From Rhizobium johnstonii 3841 (GTDB lineage: Bacteria > Pseudomonadota > Alphaproteobacteria > Rhizobiales > Rhizobiaceae), in NCBI RefSeq assembly GCF_000009265.1, contig NC_008379.1, positions 248,001-312,000 of the forward strand: a DNA stretch of 64,000 nucleotides, written 5' to 3'. The translations under genes and the position numbers were made by a program. Positions 9,420 through 18,492 of the stretch are shown here, piece by piece. Every line of letters starts with the position of its first letter. Positions within the stretch are counted from its first letter, which is position 1. Under the pieces are notes generated by a model. That model was not told the DNA's origin and searched no databases. It saw nothing but the letters and a program-made list of their open reading frames with translations.

Positions 9420-10322
9420 TCAGACCGGATCGACGACGAATTCGCCGCCCCGGGCATGCTTGAGGTGGTTGAGCGCATAGACCTGGCCGGTCATTTCAAG
9501 CGCGTCGCGATAGACCGGGTCGTGCCAGCCTTCGATGTCGATGGAGCCCGACCAGCCGGCAAGGCGCAGCTCGGAAATGATGTCGGTCCAGTTGCTGTCG
9601 CCGAAGCCCGGCGTGCGCATGAAGACGAACTTCTCCTTGCCGAAGATGCCGTGTTCCTTGATGACCTCCCAGCGGATGGTCGCGTCCTTGCCGTGGACGT
9701 GGAAGAATTTGTGCGCCCATTTGCGGATCTGCGGTAAAGGGTCGATCAGATAGACCATCTGATGGCACGGTTCCCACTCCAGCCCGATATTGTCATCAGG
9801 CGTCTCGTTGAAGATCAGTTCCCAGGCATCGGGATTGTGGGCGATGTTCCAGTCGCCGCTTGCCCAGTTGCCGTCCATGGCGCAATTCTCGAAGGCGATC
9901 TTGACGCCCTTGTCGGCGGCGCGCTTGGCAAGCTCGCTCCAGATCTGCTTGTAGCGCGCCAAGCTGTCGGTCAGCGGCTTGCCGCGGATGCGGCCGGTGA
10001 AGCCGGCAACGCAGGTGGCGCCGAAGTGATGGGCATTGTCGATGCAGTCCTTCCAGCCCTGCAGCGTCTCGAGGTCGATCGCGCTCTCTTCCAGCGGATT
10101 GCCGAACATGCCGAGCGTCGAGATGGTGATGTCGCGGTCGCCGATCGCATCGAGGCAGCGCTTGCCGAGTTCGGCAAGGTTCTGCCCCTTGGTCGTCTGC
10201 CAGAAGAAGGGTTCGAAGCTTTCGAAGCCCATGCCGGCGATCTCGCCGATGCGGGTGGCGGCGTCGCCCTTGTTGCCGCTGACCATGGTGCCGATACGAA
10301 TGGATTTTGCAGGGTTGCTCAC
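9420..10322 (-). CDS. Sugar phosphate isomerase/epimerase family TIM-barrel protein
   Basis: 300 residues with the xylose-isomerase-like/AP-endonuclease-2 barrel pattern: acidic and histidine metal ligands in segments such as KIAFENCAMDG, GLEWEPCHQM, HVHGKDATI and IDIEGWHD. Members isomerise, epimerise or dehydrate sugars and inositols. The GTG at 10322 is used because an in-frame stop lies just upstream; a GGATGA precedes it. It sits between an oxidoreductase of the Gfo/Idh/MocA family and a sugar-binding protein, a pairing common in pathways that go through 3-keto or inosose intermediates. Confidence 0.85.
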   Translation of the reverse strand: MSNPAKSIRIGTMVSGNKGDAATRIGEIAGMGFESFEPFFWQTTKGQNLAELGKRCLDAIGDRDITISTLGMFGNPLEESAIDLETLQGWKDCIDNAHHFGATCVAGFTGRIRGKPLTDSLARYKQIWSELAKRAADKGVKIAFENCAMDGNWASGDWNIAHNPDAWELIFNETPDDNIGLEWEPCHQMVYLIDPLPQIRKWAHKFFHVHGKDATIRWEVIKEHGIFGKEKFVFMRTPGFGDSNWTDIISELRLAGWSGSIDIEGWHDPVYRDALEMTGQVYALNHLKHARGGEFVVDPV

Positions 10323-10333
10323 GTCACGTCATC

Positions 10334-11368
10334 CTATGCTGAAATTTCGACGCGCCTGCCCGTCTTGGCGCTTTCGATCGCGCCGAAGACCATGGCAAGG
10401 CTTCGGATATTGTCGGAATTAACCGTCTCGGGCCGTTTGCCGGTGCCGATCGCCGCGATGAAGTCGGCGATGACGCTGGCGTGACCATGGGTCTCCTCGT
10501 CATGGTCCGGACCGGGAACGTTTACGGCAACAGAGCCGCGTAGAAGGCCGGGCTCTTCGCCGGCGATGGTCGCCTTGAAATTCTCTTCGCCATCCCAGGC
10601 GAGCATTCCCTTCGAGCCGACGAGGCGCCACTGGCTTTCCCAACTGGTGCGCTCGCCTTCAGCGCACCAGGAGCCGCGATAGGTGAAGACGATGTCGTCG
10701 GAAAATTCGAAGATGGCGTTGGCCGAGGCGCCGTGCCGGTACCACGAACCCTTCGGATTGCGCTCGACGCAATAGACGGCAAGCGGCTTCCTGTCGGCGA
10801 CGTAGCGCGCTGCATCGAAGGTGTGGATCGCCATGTCGAGAAGCAGGACGTTGTCCATCTCTTCGCGGAAGCCGCCGAAATGCGGCGCCAGGAAGAAGTC
10901 GCAATGGATGCCGGTGAGTTCGCCGATCGCGCCGCTTTCGACGAAGCGGCGAAGGCGCCTGACGCCTGATATGAAGCGGCGGTTCTGGATGACGGCGTGG
11001 ATGCGGCCGGTCTCGGCGGCAAGATCGACCAGCGCGGCGCCCTCGGCAAGCGAGGCCGCCATCGGCTTTTCGCTGAGCACATGGCAGCCGGCCTTGAGTG
11101 CGGTGGAAACGACGTCGTAGCGCGCGGCCGGAATGACGATGTCGAAGACCAGGTCGGCCTTTGTGGCCGCGATGACGTCGGACAGGTCCGAACCGATGAC
11201 GGCGCCTTCAAGGCCGAACTCCGAGGCAAGCTTTTCCGCCGTCTCCCGATTCAGGTCGACGAGGCCGACGATGGTGATGGAGTCGGCCAGCAGAGGGTTG
11301 GAAGCGATGGCGCGCAACCAACCTTTGGACATAGCTCCGCACCCGCACAGAATGGCACTGAATTTCAC
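10334..11368 (-). CDS. Gfo/Idh/MocA family oxidoreductase
   Basis: 344-residue NAD(P)-dependent sugar or polyol dehydrogenase. The N-terminal Rossmann fold begins AILCGCGAMS, the family EKP motif is at HVLSEKPMAA, and the C-terminal domain contains MAIHTFDAARY. I place the start at GTG 11368, preceded by GGAGGAAATC; the longer frame to 11446 would run through the operator and is unlikely. First gene of a six-gene carbohydrate operon, divergent from a LacI regulator. Confidence 0.88.
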   Translation of the reverse strand: MKFSAILCGCGAMSKGWLRAIASNPLLADSITIVGLVDLNRETAEKLASEFGLEGAVIGSDLSDVIAATKADLVFDIVIPAARYDVVSTALKAGCHVLSEKPMAASLAEGAALVDLAAETGRIHAVIQNRRFISGVRRLRRFVESGAIGELTGIHCDFFLAPHFGGFREEMDNVLLLDMAIHTFDAARYVADRKPLAVYCVERNPKGSWYRHGASANAIFEFSDDIVFTYRGSWCAEGERTSWESQWRLVGSKGMLAWDGEENFKATIAGEEPGLLRGSVAVNVPGPDHDEETHGHASVIADFIAAIGTGKRPETVNSDNIRSLAMVFGAIESAKTGRRVEISA

Positions 11369-11415
11369 GATTTCCTCCAAGGGAACGGTGTCAACTCTCC
11401 TCGTGACACGCACTC

Positions 11416-11429
11416 CGTAAACGTTTACG
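11416..11429. promoter_or_regulatory. LacI-family operator
   Basis: Perfect 14-bp palindrome CGTAAACGTTTACG with the CG centre typical of LacI-family operators. It lies 48 bases upstream of the operon's first start codon and in the intergenic region shared with the divergent LacI gene, so the product of 11584-12627 probably binds here and controls both directions. Confidence 0.75.
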
Positions 11430-11517
11430 ACTGTAGGCGAAAACATTTTGCGGTGTCAATAGACGGCAAATGGGAAATTACGGGCCCAGATCCGGACGGA
11501 TCTGAATTATAGAAATG

Positions 11518-11565
11518 GAGCATGATGTCGTCCGAAAACCGCGCACACTTTTCGGCATCATGCTC
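11518..11565. repeat. Rhizobial intergenic palindrome, copy 2
   Basis: Outer arms GAGCATGATG and CATCATGCTC with an inner dyad around CCGAAAACCGCGCACACTTTTCGG; same family as 1359-1402. It occupies the leader of the LacI gene, ending 18 bases before its ATG. Confidence 0.8.
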
Positions 11566-11583
11566 CCGGGAAAATCGTCAGCG

Positions 11584-12627
11584 ATGAAGGGGATTCGCCA
11601 GCTTGCCGAACACTTGAATATCTCGATCGGCACGGTCTCCCGCGCGCTGAACGGCAAGCCCGATGTCAATCAGGAAACCCGCCGGCGGGTGCTGGCGGCG
11701 GCCGAGGAACTCGGCTATGTCGCCAACCAGTCTGGGCGGAGCCTGAGGCAGGGGGAGACGAAGGTCATCGGATTGATGATCGAATCCAGCAAGGAGACGG
11801 TCGAGAACGCCGACAACTTCTTCCTCGGCGTCACCAGCGGCCTGCAGAGCGTCTTTGCCCGCCACAAGCTCGATCTCCTCATGTTGCCCTGCCCGAGCGA
11901 CGAGGATCCGCACGAATATCTGAAGCGGATGGTGGCGCGGCGCATCGTCGATGCGATGATCATCTCGGACACGCAGCGCGTCGACCGGCGCATCGACTTT
12001 CTGTCGCGGGCGAAGATCCCCTTCGTCGCGCTCGGCCGCAGCCTTTCGGCCAGCAATTTTCCATGGATTGATCTCGATTTCGAGGGCGTGGCCGACCATG
12101 CCGTCGAGCGGCTGATCGCGCTGGGCCACCGCCGGATCGCGATCACCGCGCCGTCGAGCGAGGCCAACCTCGGCTATCTCTTTATCGACAGCTATCGCCG
12201 GGCGCTTGAGCGGCACGACATTCTCTTCGACCCGTCACTCGTCATCCGCATCAGGTCGAGCGAACAGGGCGGCTACCAGGCGGCCCATGAGCTGCTGCTG
12301 CTCGAAGAGCGGCCGACGGCGGTGATCCTGATCTACGAGCTGATGGCGATCGGTCTTTATCGCCGCCTGATGGAATCGGGCGTCATGCCCGGCCGCGACC
12401 TTGCGGTGATCGGCTTCCGCGACGCTCCGCGCGCACGGTTCCTGCAGCCGTCGCTGAGCTGCTTTCGTATCTCGCTCTACGATCTCGGCGTCGCGCTCGG
12501 CCGGATGCTTCTCGCCACCATGCCGGCCTATCGAGAGTTCTATCCGGGCGACGGCCGAAACATCATCTGGCCGCTCGAACTGATGCCGGGCGAAAGCGAT
12601 GCATTCGATGTGGGGGCCATGGTCTGA
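11584..12627 (+). CDS. LacI family transcriptional regulator
   Basis: 347 residues. N-terminal helix-turn-helix MKGIRQLAEHLNISIGTVSR at 1-20, hinge helix near residues 45-58, then a periplasmic-binding-protein-like effector domain. I start at ATG 11584, where the DNA-binding domain begins; the frame continues upstream only through a repeat element. Divergent from the carbohydrate operon 5017-11368, and a perfect LacI operator lies between them, so it is most likely the local repressor released by the sugar or a catabolic intermediate. Confidence 0.93.
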   Translation: MKGIRQLAEHLNISIGTVSRALNGKPDVNQETRRRVLAAAEELGYVANQSGRSLRQGETKVIGLMIESSKETVENADNFFLGVTSGLQSVFARHKLDLLMLPCPSDEDPHEYLKRMVARRIVDAMIISDTQRVDRRIDFLSRAKIPFVALGRSLSASNFPWIDLDFEGVADHAVERLIALGHRRIAITAPSSEANLGYLFIDSYRRALERHDILFDPSLVIRIRSSEQGGYQAAHELLLLEERPTAVILIYELMAIGLYRRLMESGVMPGRDLAVIGFRDAPRARFLQPSLSCFRISLYDLGVALGRMLLATMPAYREFYPGDGRNIIWPLELMPGESDAFDVGAMV

Positions 12628-12676
12628 GACCGGCAGGTTGGGTATATTCCCTCTTGATGTAGAGTGGATGGTTTCG

Positions 12677-12925
12677 ATGAAAATGTCCTTCATGACCGGC
12701 GCAGCCTTCAACCGGAATCCGAGCAAGGCGAAGAAGGAAGCGAGCGAGCGGCCGCTGGTGATCACTGATCGCGGCGAAGCGGCCTATGTCCTTGTCAGCT
12801 ATGCGGAATTTCAGGTGAACTGGACGCCGAAGACGCTGTTTGAGGCATTGCGCGATCCCTCCGCTGATGAAAGGGAATTCGAACCCGCGCGGCCGGGCTT
12901 TGACAACAGGACCGTCGAATTCTGA
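12677..12925 (+). CDS. Phd/YefM family antitoxin, no adjacent toxin
   Basis: 82 residues. The core NPSKAKKEASERPLVITDRG followed by AAYVLVSYAEF is the standard Phd/YefM dimer and DNA-binding region, and the tail EFEPARPGFDNRTVEF resembles the toxin-neutralising end. Start at ATG 12677; ATG 12668 is an alternative. In complete modules a PIN or RelE-type toxin starts within a few bases of the antitoxin stop, but only 44 bases separate this gene from the 3' end of the next convergent gene. It therefore looks like an orphan. Confidence 0.78.
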   Translation: MKMSFMTGAAFNRNPSKAKKEASERPLVITDRGEAAYVLVSYAEFQVNWTPKTLFEALRDPSADEREFEPARPGFDNRTVEF

Positions 12926-12969
12926 CGGTTACGCCATCGTATTGCCGCGCGGGGATTGCCCGTAGCGTC

Positions 12970-14304
12970 TTAGGCATTGGCGGCGAAAAACCGGTTCTCC
13001 GGCCGCGGCAATCCGAGATGTTCACGCAGCGTCATGCCCTCGTATTCGCTGCGGAACAGGCCGCGGCGCTGCAGCTCGGGAACCAGCCGTTCGGTGACGT
13101 CGGTGAGACCTTGCGGCAGATAGGGGAAGACGATGTTGAAACCGTCCGAACCCTCCTCGTCAAGCCAGCGCTCCATCTCGTCGGCGATGCTGGCCGGCGT
13201 GCCGACGAAGGCAAGGCCGGCATAACCGCCATAACGCTGCGCCAGCTGGCGCACCGTCAGATTTTCCTCCGCCGCAAGCTTCAGCACCTGTGCCCGGCCG
13301 GTCTTGCTGGCATTGGTGTCGGGAATATCGGCCGGCAGCGGTGCGTCGGGATCGAAGCCCGAAGCGTCATGGCCGAGCGCGATCGAAAGCGAAGCGATGG
13401 CGCTGTCGTAATGCACCAGACTGTCGAGGGTGGCGCGTTTGGCGCGGGCCTCCTCGATGCTGTCGCCGACGATGATGAAGGCGGCAGGCAGGATCTTCAG
13501 ATGCTCGCGGTTGCGGCCGATACCTTCCATGCGACCCTTGATATCGGCATAAAGCGCCCTGCCCGCGGCCAGATCGCGCGGCGAACAGAAGACCATCTCG
13601 GCGGTCTCCGCCGCAAGCTGGCGGCCGGGGTCCGACTGGCCGGCTTGGACGATGACGGGCCAGCCCTGCGGCGGCCGGGCGATATTGAGCGGCCCGCGCA
13701 CGCTCAGTTCTTCGCCCTTGTGGCCGAGCACATGCATCCTTTCCGGATTGAAGAACAGGCCGCTTTCCCGGTCGCGGATGAAGGCATCGTCGGCGAAGCT
13801 GTCCCAAAGCCCGGTCACGACATCGTAGAATTCCCGGGCGCGATGATAACGCTCGCCATGCTCCACATGTTCGTCAAGGCCGAAATTGAGCGCGGCGTCG
13901 GGGTTGGAGGTCGTGACGATGTTCCAGCCGGCGCGGCCGCCGCTGATATGGTCGAGCGAGGCGAAACGCCGGGCGATGTGATAGGGCTCGTCGAAAGTGG
14001 TGGAGGCAGTGGCGACGAGGCCGATGCGCTCCGTCACCGCCGCCAGCGCCGAGAGCAGCGTGAAGGGCTCGAAGGAGGTCACGGTGTGGCTGCGCCTGAG
14101 CGCTTCGACCGGCATGTTGAGCACGGCAAGGTGATCGGCCATGAAGAAGGCGTCGAATTTCGCCCGCTCCAGCGCCTGCGCGAAGGACTTCAAATGGGCG
14201 AAATTGAAATTGGCGTCGGGATAAGAACCGGGATAGCGCCAGGCACCGGTATGCAGGCTGACGGGACGCATGAAGGCGCCGAGGCGCAACTGCCGTGGGG
14301 TCAT
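12970..14304 (-). CDS. FMN-dependent monooxygenase, NtaA/SnaA/DszA family (LLM class)
   Basis: 444-residue two-component flavin monooxygenase that uses FMNH2 from a separate reductase. The luciferase-like barrel begins LRLGAFMRPVSLHTGAW and contains GRAGWNIVTTSNPDAALNFG, the family hallmark, followed by the HGERYHRAREFYDVV segment. Start ATG 14304 has GAGGAAAG just upstream. Relatives oxidise chelators, sulfones or sulfonates. It is divergent from an SfnB-like gene, so the pair probably acts on an organosulfur compound, but the substrate is not shown. Confidence 0.88.
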   Translation of the reverse strand: MTPRQLRLGAFMRPVSLHTGAWRYPGSYPDANFNFAHLKSFAQALERAKFDAFFMADHLAVLNMPVEALRRSHTVTSFEPFTLLSALAAVTERIGLVATASTTFDEPYHIARRFASLDHISGGRAGWNIVTTSNPDAALNFGLDEHVEHGERYHRAREFYDVVTGLWDSFADDAFIRDRESGLFFNPERMHVLGHKGEELSVRGPLNIARPPQGWPVIVQAGQSDPGRQLAAETAEMVFCSPRDLAAGRALYADIKGRMEGIGRNREHLKILPAAFIIVGDSIEEARAKRATLDSLVHYDSAIASLSIALGHDASGFDPDAPLPADIPDTNASKTGRAQVLKLAAEENLTVRQLAQRYGGYAGLAFVGTPASIADEMERWLDEEGSDGFNIVFPYLPQGLTDVTERLVPELQRRGLFRSEYEGMTLREHLGLPRPENRFFAANA

Positions 14305-14625
14305 GACTTTCCTCATGGATCGGGCAAGGCGGCCGCCTGCCCCGCATTGGGCATTCTGTCTGAAGCCGCTGCAGCGACGCATCGGATATCGGTTACGTAG
14401 GAACTCGACGAATTCAAATCGAGGCCGGCTCCGCTAATTTCCGGTAGCGATTTCGGCACTTTTCCGGCCACGTTTTCGCAGAACCGCCCGACTGAGGCAC
14501 TAATCGCGGCAGCCAGAAGCCGATAAGCAAACACTTTTCATTTTCGATGACATCTATAGAATTTGTGCTCTTATTTCGACGCTCGATTTCTTTCACCGAT
14601 AGGCTCGTCAGAAATGGAGACATCG
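14305..14625. other. Divergent intergenic region, 321 bases
   Basis: Separates the divergent monooxygenase and SfnB-like genes. The half nearest 14626 is AT-rich (around 14530-14580) and probably holds the promoters. I see no open frame, hairpin or clear operator; a sulfur-control site is expected but not recognisable by eye. Confidence 0.5.
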
Positions 14626-15843
14626 ATGAACACCGTGCTGAGGCAAGCAGACCAGATCCGGCCCGTGGCCGACCGTATCGGCAGCGACGAGGAGGCGATC
14701 GCCACTGCCCGCAGATTGGCAGCGCAATTTGCCGCACGCGCCGCCGAGCGCGACGCCGACAGGATCCTGCCTTTTAGCGAACTCGATCTTCTCGCCCAGT
14801 CCGGCCTTTTGGCGATCACCGTGCCGGCGCAATATGGCGGCCTCGACGTCTCCAACGCCGTGCTTGCCGAGATCACCGCGATCCTGTCGGAGGCGGACGG
14901 TTCGATCGGCCAGATCCCGCAGAACCATTTCTATATCCTCGAAGCGCTCAGAACCGATGGCGGCGAGGAGCAGCAGCGCTATTTCTTCGGCCGCGTGCTG
15001 GCCGGCGATCGTTTCGGCAATGCGTTATCCGAGCGCGGCACCAAGACGGCCGGCCACTACAATACGCGCATCACCCGCGACGGTCCGGGTTACCGGATCA
15101 ACGGCCGCAAATTCTATTCGACCGGCGTCCTCTTCGCCGATTGGATCACCATCTTCGCGCTCGATCCGGAGGATCGCCTGACCATGGCCTTTGTGCCGAA
15201 GGGCACCGAAGGCGTCGAGATCGTCGACGACTGGGACGGTATTGGCCAGCGCACCACCGGCAGCGGCACGACGATCCTCGACAATGTCTATGTCAGTGCC
15301 GATTCCGTGGTCTTCCATCACAAGGGCTTCGAGCGGCCGACGACGATCGGCTCCGTTGGTCAGATCATCCATGCCGGCGTCGATCTCGGTATCGCACGGG
15401 CGGCCTTTGCCGAAACGCTTGAGTTCGTCAGGACGAAATCGCGGCCCTGGATGGATAGCGGCCTTGAGCGTGCCTCTGACGATCCGCTGACGATCGCCAA
15501 GGTTGGCCAGATCGCCATACGGCTGGAAGCCGCAACGGCTCTGGTGGAGCGCGCCGGCCACAAGGTCGATGCCGCGCAGGTCGAGACGACGGAGGAAAAG
15601 GTGATCGCGGCGACGCTGGCAGTCGCTGCGGCGAAGGTGCTGACGACCGAAGTGGCGCTCGAGGCCTCGAACACGCTCTTCGAGCTTGCCGGAACTTCGT
15701 CGGTGCAGGCGAGCCTCAACCTCGACCGCCACTGGCGCAATGCCCGCACCCATACGCTGCATGATCCCGTGCGTTGGAAATATCACGTCGTCGGCAACTA
15801 CCATTTGAACGGCGTAACGCCGCCGAAGAACGGCGCGCTCTGA
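14626..15843 (+). CDS. sfnB: SfnB-type sulfur acquisition flavoprotein
   Basis: 405 residues with the acyl-CoA dehydrogenase fold, in the branch that contains SfnB and DszC, which act as flavin-dependent oxygenases rather than dehydrogenases. Family features: RDADRILPFSELDLLAQSGL near the N-terminus, ITVPAQYGG, the GQIPQNH segment at about residue 98, and the C-terminal RHWRNARTHTLHDP. Start ATG 14626 follows GGAGAC; the longer frame is not protein-like. SfnB was named from Pseudomonas sulfone use. It faces a convergent relative (15924-17132) across a strong terminator. Confidence 0.85.
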   Translation: MNTVLRQADQIRPVADRIGSDEEAIATARRLAAQFAARAAERDADRILPFSELDLLAQSGLLAITVPAQYGGLDVSNAVLAEITAILSEADGSIGQIPQNHFYILEALRTDGGEEQQRYFFGRVLAGDRFGNALSERGTKTAGHYNTRITRDGPGYRINGRKFYSTGVLFADWITIFALDPEDRLTMAFVPKGTEGVEIVDDWDGIGQRTTGSGTTILDNVYVSADSVVFHHKGFERPTTIGSVGQIIHAGVDLGIARAAFAETLEFVRTKSRPWMDSGLERASDDPLTIAKVGQIAIRLEAATALVERAGHKVDAAQVETTEEKVIAATLAVAAAKVLTTEVALEASNTLFELAGTSSVQASLNLDRHWRNARTHTLHDPVRWKYHVVGNYHLNGVTPPKNGAL

Positions 15844-15869
15844 AATCTCCCCGCTCTTCCAAACGAAAG

Positions 15870-15895
15870 CCCCATTGCCGGCGCCGGCAATGGGG
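15870..15895. terminator. Bidirectional terminator
   Basis: Perfect 26-base palindrome (CCCCATTGCCGGC and its complement) between the convergent ends of the two SfnB/DszC-like genes, flanked by GAAAG on the left and TATTTGCTTTC on the right, so it can stop transcription from both sides. Confidence 0.85.
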
Positions 15896-15923
15896 TATTT
15901 GCTTTCGATGAAAGATGGCCGCC

Positions 15924-17132
15924 TCAGCTATAGAGGCTGACCTCCGGTATCTTGTCGTTCAGCACGAATTCACCCACTTCCCTCGCCTTGTAGAAGACCG
16001 GGTCGTGCAGTGTATGGGTGCGGACATTGCGCCAGAAACGGTCGAAGCGGTATTTGTCGGCTGTTGAGCGTGCGCCCGTCAGCTCGAAGACGCGCGAGGT
16101 GATGTCGAGCGAGACATGGGTGGCGTGAACCTTGGCGGCATAGGCTTCCGCCGCCGCCTCGCCGCGCTCACGCGCGGTGACGTCGCGGCCGCGGGCAAGG
16201 CCCGCCTGCACGGCGGCTGCCGCACTGTCGGCAAGGGCTGCCGAGGCCTTCAGCGCGGCAGTGAATTCGCCGACGCGTTCGAGGATATAGGGATCATCCG
16301 CCGCCCGCTCGACACCCGAGGTGATCCACGGCCGGGTCGTGTTGCGGACGTAATCGACGGCCGCTTGCAGCGCGCCTTCCGCGGTGCCGAGATAAAAGTT
16401 GACGAAGACCAGCTGGATGAACGGCGTATTGAAGGTCGACAGCACCGGCGGCGCCACGTCGGATGCAGCCGGCGCGCCGACGAAATCCTCCTCGTAGACG
16501 GGGAAGTCGCGGAACTCGACGCTGCCGCTGTCGGACAGGCGCTGGCCAATATTGTCCCAGTCGTCATTGGCGACGTAACCTTGACGATTGGTCGGCACGG
16601 CGAAACCGGCGATCTTGTCGTCAAGCGTCGCATTGGCATTGATATAGTCGGAGACCCGCGCCGCCGTGGAGAAGGACTTGCGTCCGTTCAACACATAACT
16701 GTTGCCGCGACGGGTGAGCACCAGTCCGGGATCGCGCGGATTGACGGCTGCACCCCAATAGAGGTTCCTGGCGACGGTATCGCTGCCCAGCGCATGGGCG
16801 CGTGCGGCATCAAGGGCCCAATAGATGTACTGGCTGTTGACATAGTGGTAGCCGAGCAGCTGGCCGATCGAGCTCTCGCCACGGGCGAGAATGCGCACCA
16901 GCCTCAGCCCGTCGACCCAGTCGAGGCCACCGCCGCCGATTTGCGTGGGATGCAGCGCATTGAGCAGGCCGGCATTCTTCAGTTTGACGATCTCGGCGAG
17001 CGGCGGACGGCCTTCGCGGTCGAGGTCTGCGGCGCGCCGCGACAGGTCGGCAGAGATATCCTCCGCACGGGCAAAGAGGTCTTCGCGCGTCGGGTTGCGG
17101 CTGGCCGCGAAGATGACATTGGACTGGCTCAT
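15924..17132 (-). CDS. DszC/SfnB-like flavin-dependent oxygenase (acyl-CoA dehydrogenase fold)
   Basis: 402 residues, a second and clearly diverged paralogue of the gene at 14626. The acyl-CoA dehydrogenase fold shows in LKNAGLLNALHPTQIGGGG, the flavin-contact segment ALGSDTVARNLYWGAAVNP and the C-terminal RFWRNVRTHTLHDP shared with DszC-type monooxygenases. Start ATG 17132 follows GGAG. It lies after a periplasmic binding-protein gene on the same strand with a hairpin between, so it is probably co-transcribed with that importer component. Substrate unknown; organosulfur is the best guess. Confidence 0.82.
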   Translation of the reverse strand: MSQSNVIFAASRNPTREDLFARAEDISADLSRRAADLDREGRPPLAEIVKLKNAGLLNALHPTQIGGGGLDWVDGLRLVRILARGESSIGQLLGYHYVNSQYIYWALDAARAHALGSDTVARNLYWGAAVNPRDPGLVLTRRGNSYVLNGRKSFSTAARVSDYINANATLDDKIAGFAVPTNRQGYVANDDWDNIGQRLSDSGSVEFRDFPVYEEDFVGAPAASDVAPPVLSTFNTPFIQLVFVNFYLGTAEGALQAAVDYVRNTTRPWITSGVERAADDPYILERVGEFTAALKASAALADSAAAAVQAGLARGRDVTARERGEAAAEAYAAKVHATHVSLDITSRVFELTGARSTADKYRFDRFWRNVRTHTLHDPVFYKAREVGEFVLNDKIPEVSLYS

Positions 17133-17162
17133 AGGCGGAACTCCATTTCTCCAAAAAGATGA

Positions 17163-17191
17163 TCCGGCGGGAGCCACACGCTTCCGCCGGA
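17163..17191 (-). terminator. Hairpin after binding-protein gene
   Basis: 8-bp GC stem TCCGGCGG with CCGCCGGA in the gap between the binding-protein gene 17211-18257 and the downstream flavoprotein gene. Likely an attenuator that lets more binding protein than oxygenase be made. Confidence 0.55.
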
Positions 17192-17210
17192 AGGATCGAA
17201 GTGCGAGTTC

Positions 17211-18257
17211 TCAGAACAGCTTGTCGGGGATCCAGCTGGCGGTCGCCGCATCGCTCGTGCTGAAGGCCGGGATCTTTTCGGCCAGCTCCTCGATCGTCTT
17301 GACGCCGGCTGCGCGCAGGCTTTCCTGCGTCAGAAGTGTTGGCTTCACGGTGATCTGGTGGGGAACCGTCTGTCCGGCGATTTCGAGTGCTGCGGCGCGA
17401 ATGGAGACGGCGCCGACGACGGCCGGATTGGTCGCGACGGTCGCGACCCAAGGGCTGCCTTCTTCGATGATTTCCTGGATATCGGCCGTCGAGACGTCAG
17501 CCGAATAGATCTTGAGCTTGCTTGCTATGCCGAGATCGTTGGCAGCGAGCTTCACGCCGCGGGCGAATTCGTCATAGGGGGCGAAGACGACCGATATATC
17601 GGGATTGGCAGTGAGCACGGCCTTCGCCTGATCGGCGGTCGAAGTCGCCGTCGTGTCGCTGACATTGCCGAAACGGGCCTTTTCGACCACGCCTTTATTG
17701 TCCGACTTGAACTTGTCCCAGACTTCGTTGCGGCGGTCGAGCGGCGCAAAGCCCGCGACATAGACGTAGCCGGCGTTGAAGCTGTTGCCGTTGTCCTTCA
17801 CCACCTGTTCGAGCGCCAGTGACGCGAGTTCGTGATCGCTCTGCTCCACCTGCGGAATCTTGGGGTTGTTGAGGTTGACGTCGAAGGCCACGACCTTGAT
17901 GCCCTTGTCGAGCGCCTGCTGCACGACGTCGCCGAGCGATTCCGGCAGGCCGTGGTCGATGACGATGCCGGAGACGCCGAGATTGATCGCCTGGAGGATC
18001 TGTTCGCGCTGCTCGGCGGCATCCTGCCGGCCGGGGAAGATGCGCAGGTCGATATCCAGCGCCTTGGCCTGGGCTTCAGCCCCTGCCTGGTAGGCCTGGA
18101 AGAAATCGCCGGCCGAGATGTAGCTGATCAGCGCTACTTTGACGCCGCCCTTGTCGAAAGGGGCAGGAGCGCCGGACAGACCGTCGGCTTTTGCGCCTTG
18201 AATGAAAATGAACGGAATGACGGCGGCGGACAGTGCGAGCCGTGCGAGGGATTTCAT
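17211..18257 (-). CDS. Periplasmic binding protein, sugar/RbsB type
   Basis: 348 residues; Sec signal peptide at 1-24 (MKSLARLALSAAV, cleavage after AKA). The mature protein has the Peripla_BP_4 pattern: VALISYISAGDFFQAYQAG, then AEQREQILQAINLGVSGIVIDHG, and the second lobe VFAPYDEFARGVKLAANDLG. It is divergent from an RbsA-like ATPase and RbsC-like permease (18493-21035), and the three together make one importer. The flanking monooxygenases suggest that the ligand is a sulfur compound or sulfur-containing sugar derivative; this is inference. Confidence 0.9.
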   Translation of the reverse strand: MKSLARLALSAAVIPFIFIQGAKADGLSGAPAPFDKGGVKVALISYISAGDFFQAYQAGAEAQAKALDIDLRIFPGRQDAAEQREQILQAINLGVSGIVIDHGLPESLGDVVQQALDKGIKVVAFDVNLNNPKIPQVEQSDHELASLALEQVVKDNGNSFNAGYVYVAGFAPLDRRNEVWDKFKSDNKGVVEKARFGNVSDTTATSTADQAKAVLTANPDISVVFAPYDEFARGVKLAANDLGIASKLKIYSADVSTADIQEIIEEGSPWVATVATNPAVVGAVSIRAAALEIAGQTVPHQITVKPTLLTQESLRAAGVKTIEELAEKIPAFSTSDAATASWIPDKLF

Positions 18258-18322
18258 CGTCGCGTTCCTTTTAGCAATCGGGAGCGTCGTCTGACAGGTC
18301 TGGCAGCCCTCGCGACGCGTTG

Positions 18323-18339
18323 GATTATTAGATATAATC
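18323..18339. promoter_or_regulatory. Inverted repeat in divergent promoter region
   Basis: GATTAT-N5-ATAATC in the AT-rich middle of the 235-base region between the divergent binding-protein gene and ATPase gene. It may be a regulator site or part of overlapping promoters. No regulator gene is adjacent. Confidence 0.35.
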
Positions 18340-18492
18340 TCTATGTTTTTAGTAGAGTAAATGATCCGATTTTATGGGCTGTGTGAGATTCTTTGTTTCC
18401 CGAGGGCAGTTCGCCGGGGAAAGGCGTGCCTGGAGTTCAACCGCCCGGACAGGGCACACTCCGGCTTCGATCGCAGTCCCGGACCTTTATCG

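Noticed and set aside
12926..12969. Truncated toxin after the Phd-type antitoxin
   Set aside because: Only 44 bases are available, and no start or recognisable PIN or RelE residues appear in any frame.
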